Shown: piece by piece, positions 54,801-62,400 of the stretch
Position numbering within the stretch: position 1 is the stretch's first letter
Layout: every line of letters begins with the position of its first letter
Source of the DNA: a virus
Length of the DNA: 64,000 nt
Virus record (IMG/VR): IMGVR_UViG_3300020196_000021
Span: 1 to 64,000 of that record
Direction: 5' to 3' (one strand)
Translations under genes and position numbers: made by a program
Notes under the pieces: model-generated
The model's database searches: none
The model's input: the letters and a program-made list of their open reading frames with translations, nothing else
What the model was told of the DNA's origin: nothing

Positions 54801-55015
54801 AGGTCATATCCAATTTGACCAGGAACAACCATAGCACCTTCTTTATAGATGCTAGAACCAAAATTTTCAATTTGATTTTGAAGTATTGATTGTATTGTTG
54901 TTAACTCTCTAGCCTGAAGAGGATATCCAGGTCTAAACAATACTTTATGAAATTTTTTCTTTGCATCAAAATCCTCAAAATATGGAGGAGTGTTCAGATT
55001 AGTTGACTGGGGCAT
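48827..55015 (-). CDS. Large baseplate-associated protein with DUF4815 N-terminus, 2062 aa
   Basis: Residues 1-330 match the DUF4815 type: PYFEDFDAKKKFHKVLFRPGYPLQARELTTIQSILQNQIENFG, EGAMVVPGQIGYDLTY, ARRTYDESGDYEVRPY. The middle contains KPRATELLGNATIRTDARS and RYTMRDIGNLEKRLDNVEYYTQLSLLE. The C-terminal half has NIRVYAFFDGRDV, a QSFLIEESGGCFITKIDVYFSTKD segment and jelly-roll-like strands. It is the first gene after gp8, in the place of T4 gp9/gp10, and its size suggests that it replaces several of the T4 wedge and fibre-attachment proteins. Its ATG lies 1 base after the gp8 stop. Its exact role in the baseplate is inferred from position. Confidence 0.75.
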   Translation of the reverse strand: MPQSTNLNTPPYFEDFDAKKKFHKVLFRPGYPLQARELTTIQSILQNQIENFGSSIYKEGAMVVPGQIGYDLTYYAILIEEEYFGISADILSQYIVGQTIVGNTSGIRAKVVNALTSDQSEKGFTTLYVKYLSASTTNTNGTFGNDEILIAENSFSIGNTVIQKNTDFAKCISLNPTSIGSAAKITSGIYYTKGYFVNVEEQEIILDQFGTTPSYKVGLQILEEIVTPEDDISLTDPSQGYSNYSAPGAHRFKLTAILTKKSLDDTSVTDFIELLRLEKGYVKEIVSSSRAQLAKTLEDTFARRTYDESGDYEVRPYDFSKDECFNDGINNGIFSSINSTDDGNTPSKDLFEINVSPGKSYVRGYELETLATTYVDIKKPRATELLGNATIRTDARSIEFRISNSSNNNHITYSQLTSSLNSIVPLLDTNDAVIGYAIMLSYEQVDSGSSDYIIIRLANIRFISTSYNLSSIKKIRFAGTITYTTTPNTSTGGVIKTIDKISGAFNPLFFPVYETSVIKSLTDTKVQDVFTKYIGSTGSTTTITISGRSYYSKNAADYTLRINGDAGTTERTISNLAIDGSGTLTFVFSGSAVSSGTAYILIGPEKINVPSIKLASLKKMRALRLANIANKYNVNDTTISLGTTRVSKIHAIYNTSSGTLTESILPKITLNAGAGVFKIGEVIVGKSSGAKGRIIKQDVNAIYFTYISQTNFAINEDIFGYLSSSTGTISVINNNGLPDIKSRYMLDDGQRDQTFEFSTLTKVSSDSVISGDLVVIMDHFKDQVTSGQFYTVNSYYDADIDEIPSYNYDGNRVYLNDLIDWRINQLDTYVSTTSGEYNAPYTINANEILANTNLLSYGNTNYITSEYLFPSGTTDGDIEYYLGRIDDLYLDKNGKFLSQKGVAALKPKPPTDSLANAMKVLSISMPPYVRSLDDVIIRRYNNKRYTMRDIGNLEKRLDNVEYYTQLSLLETDTANLFIEDSNGNNRLKNGFLVDNFTSHSIGQSDHPNYKCAIDSALGELRPPHYTTNVALKYQETPTKYIKGDFIMLDYTDKLLIEQNYAAVVENVNPFAVSSWVGLAFVFPASDDWIDENRLPESLTEVEGDYSATVFAMGVDRNTGFAPIEWNAWKTQWSSTSVTTQTWTEGGGPIRNVEQTTTRTDRFQTRSGIRPRVTPKTERKVLGDRVVDTKYAYWKRSRNISVTSFRLKPNIRVYAFFDGRDVTSFVTPKILEIAMAASSVAFQIDEDIIVTGNVNRKFRAKLVAPGSGIDNLGRPYTVNPYNGETITATSYTSTSTFLNLDIPSMQVLNTSEMGGYVLEGDTIVGLTSGATATVINKKLIADELGNVQLSFYIPDPNDDANPRFKVGESVFRVSDSPINSLIPGVVDSSAEASYTASGTILTKQQDTLLVRNAEVVRDTVSDSRMLTSSSTSTRVGGWYDPLAQSFLIEESGGCFITKIDVYFSTKDSNLPVTMQIREMVNGYPSPEILGTINKDPSNVSVSKDASAVTTFVFDTPIYLAERKEYCFALLTSSVEYRVWLSEMGKDDLSGEKISKQPYAGVLFKSQNASTWTTSEMQDFKFKIYRASFNINESPTINWVNDNSGSLQYTQLRRDPIELNVNSNRIKVNHTNHGMHDPASFVDITGVSSEQYATLSVNWSGAPGAITVNGNRTAFYYTSNINGSPPTNTNPGYLKIGGVVYSYNPTTVGTADTNGNYTITTLARISGTAPSDGFKADEEWQVENYVIDGVPLTLINTIHSNLEWITLDSYQINLPITRTSATNLTIGGDKVFVSQNIQYTQFEPLVTYKELPGTSILASYSGTTGTSIGSSSYSNPSTYTSPNQKSYIRDSDFFPIVLNENNLLSVPYLIASNLNEEKQMIGAKSATMRLVLSSTKENLSPIIDKNRVSLVTTNNRVTDFDSTEFKKQYFFNSPPSPNDTFNIAIDPIHDYNAANYITKIATLANPCTGLRIEFASYNPSVCDVDVYVKLLTGDESDYNQIPWEKLTTANYNKKDELRFIDLSYNYNTANANETFSKYTIKLRMRSRNAAVAPIIKDLRCIALA

Positions 55016-55016
55016 G

Positions 55017-56447
55017 TTAGAACTCTAAGATAATTTTAAAATCTTCTGTTTGATCCTTTGCTCTGGAGATCGTACTCCTATTATCTATGTAGATGATTTC
55101 TCCAGATCCTCTAGATAGTCCAGAGGATTTTACTGAAGTATTTCCTGCCGCAATAGTAGCAGTTTCTTGATCTGCACCAATACTAATGGTATCGCCAGGT
55201 AAGAAGGATGCTCTTGTACCATTAGAAGCCATTCCAAAACCAACTTCATTTTCTTGAGTGAAATATATGGTTTTGGTAGTATTTTCATAATGAACAATTC
55301 TTCCAGTAGCAGCAGTTTCTGTTACCCCTAATGCTCCAGATGAGTGTGCAGTAACACGTATTTGTAAATCATTATATTCTATTGTGCCATTTAAAGCAGA
55401 TGCCAAAACTAATTGTTTTGTGCCAATAGCAACATCAGTTCCTGAAGTAGTGACAATAGGATTATACAATACTCCAACAATACTAAAATCATTACCAAAA
55501 ACAAAATCATCTTTATCTAATTTTGCGTGAAGTGCAATTCGGTATGCACCAAGTTCTCTACCAATTGATACTGCCGTACCTTCTTTTGGTGAAATAATTG
55601 GAATTAATGATCCTCCTCCACTTCCTAAATTAATTTGTCCATATGTATATGCACTCCCTGGATTAATTACTAATACCGATGTTATTGCTCCAGATTGAGA
55701 AACTGAAGTGATTTTTACTTTTCCGCCAGTACCATCACCAACAATATCATATTCTGAATTGGCAGTATATCCTGTTCCTGCAGATTCAATAACTACATTA
55801 TAAATGGAACCTCCAAAATTTGCAGACGCTGGTAATTGGTTACTTACTGGAATTGAAATTGGAATTGGAATATATTCATCAGTTTTGAATTTTTCAAAAT
55901 CATTAGCATTGACAGTAAACATGTATTTCCACAGATACCCGTCAGATAATGTGAATGGAGCAGCACTTACTGAAGATGGTTGTACTGTAGAAGGAGAATT
56001 TTTATTATTAGATAAACACTTATACACTTTATATTCTGATGTCACCACATAATAGTTTGTTTCATATAAATGTTGTTCAAAATTTAAACCTTGAACATAA
56101 GTATTTGTAGTTCCAGCAGAAGTTAATAGTTTACCATAATCATCTCGGTAAATATCATAAATTGTTCCTTCTATCCATTTATTATTTCTAATAACCTGTC
56201 TTATTTCAGCAGAAGGAATCTTTTTAAGACCTATTATTTGATCATATAATCTAAATGAATCTTGCTGATTATCTGTTGGATCTAAAACAACTCCATCAAT
56301 CCAAGCAACGGATTTTGCAAAAAATAACCAAATTGTAGTACTTGGTACACCTAATGCAGTAAGAGTTTGATTCTCACCAACCTCAATTGCTTCTTTAAAT
56401 TTTTCAGCAAATATTACTCTAAATTTATCCGTTAAAATTGCTGCCAT
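55017..56447 (-). CDS. gp8: gp8 baseplate wedge protein
   Basis: This 476-aa protein resembles T4 gp8 (334 aa) in its N-terminal half: TDKFRVIFAEKFKEAI, TTIWLFFAKSVAWI, RQVIRNNKWIEGTIYDIYRDDY, YKVYKCLSNNKNSPS and FTLSDGYLWKYMFTVNANDFEKFKTDEYIPI. The last parallels the DGYVWEYLFEI segment of T4 gp8. The extra length includes a G-x-G-Y-T repeat pair (about 215-290: ESAGTGYTANSEYDI, NPGSAYTYGQINLGSGGG) and a beta-rich tail. Gp8 joins gp7 and gp10 in the wedge. A perfect late promoter lies 20 bases upstream. Confidence 0.88.
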   Translation of the reverse strand: MAAILTDKFRVIFAEKFKEAIEVGENQTLTALGVPSTTIWLFFAKSVAWIDGVVLDPTDNQQDSFRLYDQIIGLKKIPSAEIRQVIRNNKWIEGTIYDIYRDDYGKLLTSAGTTNTYVQGLNFEQHLYETNYYVVTSEYKVYKCLSNNKNSPSTVQPSSVSAAPFTLSDGYLWKYMFTVNANDFEKFKTDEYIPIPISIPVSNQLPASANFGGSIYNVVIESAGTGYTANSEYDIVGDGTGGKVKITSVSQSGAITSVLVINPGSAYTYGQINLGSGGGSLIPIISPKEGTAVSIGRELGAYRIALHAKLDKDDFVFGNDFSIVGVLYNPIVTTSGTDVAIGTKQLVLASALNGTIEYNDLQIRVTAHSSGALGVTETAATGRIVHYENTTKTIYFTQENEVGFGMASNGTRASFLPGDTISIGADQETATIAAGNTSVKSSGLSRGSGEIIYIDNRSTISRAKDQTEDFKIILEF

Positions 56448-56466
56448 TTTCTAAACGTTTTATTGT

Positions 56467-56474
56467 TATTTATA
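56467..56474 (-). promoter_or_regulatory. T4-type late promoter (TATAAATA) for gp8
   Basis: A perfect TATAAATA on the minus strand, preceded by C, lies 20 bases before the gp8 ATG and 6 bases after the stop of the upstream giant gene. Confidence 0.78.
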
Positions 56475-56479
56475 GGACA

Positions 56480-59400
56480 TTAGAAGTTATATATTAAATT
56501 TGTGCCAACTGTTAATGTTTGATATTCATTAATTAAATTATCAGCAGTTAATGTATATCCAAGAAAATTAGTCCAGTTTGCTGTAGTAACTGGTTTCGCA
56601 GTGTCAGTTAATTTGATGTATATAATTTTATCAATTATATCAAAATTTACAACAGTAAATTCACTAGTATTTGCATTGCCACCAAAATAATAAGTACTTA
56701 AATCAGAAGCAGATCCACTAACTTTTAATATTTGATTAAATGGTAAATCTACAATTTTTAAATTTTGCAATTCATCTTTACTACCAACAATCAATTGATT
56801 TCTAGGAACAAAAGAAACATAAGTAAAATCAACCATTCTTTTTGGGAAATTTGTTCCTGCTGGAATTATAAAAGATATTTTATTTGTATCATCATCAGGA
56901 GATGTTGGAAAATCAGAAGAAACATTATTTATTTTTATACTTGGTATTGATGTAGTAAATAATGTTTTACCAGTTAATGGATATGGAGATGGCGTACCGA
57001 TTTGGAATATACTTGAATTTATTGTTCTTCTTGATCTTAATGATTCTCTAACTCTAGCTGATTTGATTAAATCAGTTTTCCACCAATTATTTCCCCTATC
57101 AGATCCCAATTCAATTCCATTTGACGCTTCATATAAAACTCCAAATGATTCAGTTACAGATAATTTAGTAGCACTAGTTTTTTGAAGGATTCTTCTAGGT
57201 GATACTTCATTATATTGTAAAAGAATATCATTTGGTTCAACCGCGACATCAATATCAATTGTATTATAATCAGATTGTGATCCAACAAAAATATATCCTT
57301 CAAAATCTGATCCTCTTTTTGGAGGAGAATTGAAATCAATAATACTTCCTAATAATTTATAAGAACTTAGTGAATCACTATATGCTTCTAAACGACCAGA
57401 TTCTGTTGTAGATGGAATTTGATAAACTCCATCTATGAATAAAATTAAATTAGCAGATATATTTGCTTCTGGTCTATTATTTGAGATTAAACTAAAAATT
57501 TCTCCAGTAACACTTCTTAAATCAAAATTAGTTTTAATTGAATTAAATTGAGAAGATATATTTTGAATTGAAATAGTTTCTCCAACATAGAAACAATTAA
57601 ATGGGGTACTATCTGTTGGTGGTTCATTAAATTGAATTTCTGAATACTCATCTCCATCATTTGAAGTATTGTTTGGATTATTTTCAATAATTGTATATGA
57701 TGATCCTCTTTTTTGAAGAATGCCGTTAACAATAACAAAAATGTCTTTATTTGCTTCAATGTAAACTGAATTTCCATCCTTCAATAATGGGAATCTTGTT
57801 TTATTTGAATCAAATCCTCGTGCAAATCCACTACATTCCAATGAAACTGGAGTAATTTTCGTTACATTTGATCCATTTGAATGTACATTTGGAATAATTG
57901 ATGCAAGTTGTCCTCTTAAAACTGTTAAAACATTAGATGAAATATTAGTAATTTTCATAACTTCAACATCATTAACTAAAATATAATCATCATTAGCAAA
58001 TCCACTTGAACTTACAACATTAATTGTGGTATCGGAAGATAATACCATATATGATTCATCGAGAGTTGTTTGTGTTGATGTTTCTGAAGAAGACACATAT
58101 CCACTTAATAAAGTTGTACCGCTACTAAACGCATTATCTCGATTGACCTGAGTAGTATTAATTTTGACAACAACTAATTCTCTATGATTAAATCTAATTG
58201 AATTATTTAAGGGTAATGTTATAGTGAGAGAAGATGTACTAATATTTCTTAAAGTTACTGTTGAATTTATTTTGTTTATAGAAGTAATTTCTAATTCATT
58301 TCCATCAACAGAAGTTAATCCTATTGCAGGATCAAAGACAACTCTATCCCCAACAGAAATTCCAAGAACGCTATTTAAATTAATTGTTATGGTATTATTT
58401 GGAGCAACAACAGTAGAACTAACAGATTGAATTACTGTTTTTCTGATTTGCTTATCAATAATATTATCAACAATAGCATTAGATCCATTAGTTGGGGATA
58501 CAATATAATCGCCAACAATTAAATTAGAAACATTATTTTTTATAAAAATTCTATTTTTAGATATATCATCAAATTGATAATTTGGAGTGGAACCCAATGC
58601 TCCAGAAACATCTTGTCTTTGATATAAAAGACCTACGAATTGTCTTCCAACTTCAATATCACCTTTAAAATATTTTTGAGGTGGTTCAGTAAAATTAATT
58701 TTTCTAATACCACTAGATCCAGCAAGGTATGAAACAAATGGAGTTTGAACTACACCATTAATATCAAGAATATATTGATTTGAATCAATTACTAAACCAA
58801 CTGGGATATCAGTTTGACCATCTTCAATTTTATAATTATACAATTCGCTAAGAATATTATGAGATGATGTTTCTAAAGAAACTAATTTTGGATCAATATA
58901 AACAACCAACGAGTCATAATTAAATGAATAGTTAAAAATTACATTGTTTGATGAATTTAAACTATAATCAGAAGTTTTAATCAATATACCATCTACAAAT
59001 ATAAAATAACTTTCTTTTGATACAGTTACTGGTTTTGAAGCAATTGAAATTGCATTTCCACTAGTTACAGATCCATTTGTAAACTGATTTCTATGAGAAC
59101 CAACTATACATCTTGCTGATATTTGAGAACCAGCGGGAATACTTTCACTGAACACTAAATTGCCAGCAGACAATGTATATGAATCTGAACTTGATTGAAG
59201 GACACCATCTACAAAAACTAACCAATCGCTGGCATTGTAATTAGATCCAACAACTGCTGATGGGAATGCAGATCCATTTTGTTGAATTAATGGGAACGTT
59301 GTAGATGCAGAAGTTGTAATTTCATTAAAACCATAGATTACATTTGCTTCATTTAATTGACGATAAAAAAGAACATCACCACCTGGCATCAATTGTCCTG

Positions 59401-62400
59401 CATTTTCTACAGATTCAAAACTAAAAGTTTTATCAGCATCAGTTACAGTCCAAGAATCTCCGTAAGTTTGAACAATATTATCCAAAATTACAAGCATTTG
59501 ATCAATACTATAATTGGTAATATACTTATCAGTTACTCCGTCATCATTTTTTGGTTGAATTGGGTCAATGACCTTTAATTCAAATGATGTTTTTATACCA
59601 TTAAACTCATTAGAAAAATCCTCAAATGCTGCAACTACAGAAGTTTTAATATTTTTTACATCAGTTAATAGTTTATTAGCAACCTGAACTTCATCAACTG
59701 AGATATTTTTTGTAATCAGATAATTATATTTTTGATTCAATCTCACAATAGAAGATACATCAGTAGATATTGTTACTTTTGTTTCTGATGTAACTGGTAA
59801 TTTTGCACGTTGATTGATTTTAGTTTTTGCAAATAAATTATATCCTGCTGGATGAGCGGTTGAAATATAATTTTCTCTCCATTTATCTACGGGGACATTG
59901 GATGATATCTCATAAGCAAATTTTTGATATCTAAAACTATCTTGTAATTTAAAAATATTTTCGCCAAGGAATGAATTTTGACTTAAGAAAAGTTTTGGTT
60001 GTTCTAAATATGCTCCAAGTTTTAATGATGTATTAACCCCATCAACAAAATCTATTTTACCATATGATTCAGAATTAACTCCTCTTATAATATCATTTAC
60101 TTTTAATTCATATTGCAATCCAGTTATTCTTAATATTGAATTATTTTTTTGCCATCCTTTTATAGTTGACACATATCCAAAAGTATTTGGGTTATCATTG
60201 ATAATAACTTTTTCATTTGCAAAGAAATCAGATTTATCAATAATTAAAGTTATTGATGCTTTTCTTTCATTCAATAAAACTTTATAATATTGTACTTGTG
60301 CGTTTGTTGGCACAGAGATATAATCTAATGGATTAACATAAGTTTGTGATGCTAAAGTTAATTTTGATTTAATCGATGCTGTTTGTAAATCTGCAAAAAA
60401 TGTTACAGTCGATTCTTGATATTTTAAATTGGAATTTGTATCTAAGTAATATGCTCTTACTTTATAAGAATCATTTTCTTGGAAATAATCAGTAAAATCA
60501 AATTTAAATGACAAATCACCATTACTATTGATTGTTGTAAAATATGTTTTTTCGACATCTATAGTAGGTGCTGATGAATACGAAACTCCAGGATAAATTA
60601 TATCTACTGAAATTACTTTTTCATTATTTACATTTACTATCAAGGATGCATGTTGAGTATCTCCATCTCCTAATCCTCCACCTTTAATAACTGGACTGTT
60701 TGAAAATAAATATCCATCTCCTGGATCATCAATTCTATACGAAACAACTTTATAATTATTTTTTAACTTAGCTATTATTGGAAAAGAAATAACAGGTGAA
60801 TACGATGGATTTGGACTATATCCATAACCATTTGATGCATTAGCAATAGATTTAACTGATCCAACAGTGCTAGAGAATGCTTCTAAAGTAGCGCCAACTC
60901 CATTTGCAGTTACAAATCCAGTTACACTAGGGAGAATTTTATAATCAAATCCACCAGAAGTCAAAGTTGCTTTATGAATTGGTCCATTTGCAACTTTTGA
61001 TGTAGTAATATAATTAATAGTATTTGAATTGTAATCAGTAAATAGTGGATTTCTATCTATATAAAACTCAAAATAATTTGAAGTAGAATTCTCAATATAA
61101 AATTCACCATTATAAGGTTCAAATCTAATATTTAACTTTACATCTCTATAAATTCCCTGAGATTGTAAAGTAATACGCATTATAACATTAGTTAAATCTG
61201 AAGATTTTGGTACAATAGTAAATTTTGTTATTTTACCACTACCATCAAGTTCAATTGTGTTGTCAATATCAAAATATTCTTTTTGTTTATCTAATTCAGT
61301 AGAAAAACTAAAAAATTGAACAGTTATTGGTTCAACAGATTGAACATTAAAAATATATTTACTTCTTTCATACATTTCAAGAGTGCTTCCATTAGTATAG
61401 GTTTCACTCCCTTTAGTTATTGTAAAATTAACTGGATTTATTGTAAAATTAACATTATAGTTATTTTCAAGTTTTCTAGATGCATTAACTGTAATCTGAT
61501 CTCCCTGTACCAATCCATTTCCATTTGAAGTAAATCTAGATAGAATTCTATTTTCCTGATATGATTTTACTTTTGCATTAATATATCTTAATTTAGTAAC
61601 TATTGATCTTGGATAATGAAGTGATCTTACAGTATTGAATGATTGTCTTTCTACAGTAAGAATGTGCTTAAAATTTGATCCTATTATATCAATATTTGAT
61701 ACTATATTTGCTTTAATATAAGTTTGACTTGTTAATAATTCAATTCTAGGATTAGACATGATTGAACCATTAACAGTAATACCTGTTTGGTTTGGTGGTT
61801 GATCAAAAACTAAATCACTTACATCTCCATTTGCATTTAATACTACAGTTCCTTGAGCAGGTACTTGAGCACTACTATTAAGTTGCAAAATACCATTAAT
61901 GAAAAGATAATAAGTATTTGCTCCAGTAGTTCCACTTCCATCTTTTATTTTGGTAAATAAATTCTGAATTGTTTTGGTTACAGTAATGTTAACAACTTTG
62001 AAAATTTCCTCATCTACTTTAATAATATCTCCGATATTAAATTTTGAACTATCAAAAACTGGTAATTCACTCAACAAAGTAACAGTAGATCCATCTGCAT
62101 GAGGTGTTTGAATTGAATTTATACCTCTTTCAACTAAGATCTTATCAGAACTTGCCTTATACTTCACCAACATGTATTCGTCATCAATTTTTATATACTT
62201 ATTGATAGTTAGGGAGAAAAAGTCATCAATTGTACAATTTGTAAATCCAAATATACTTAAATAAGTTGTAGCACTATCGATGTCAGAATCTAATGTACAT
62301 TTAGTTTCTAATCCATTTATAACTGCCACTGTAGCATTAGTTCCAGTTAATTCGTTGGAAATTAAAACTTCTGGTGTTAATGTAGAGTCAAAAATGGGTT

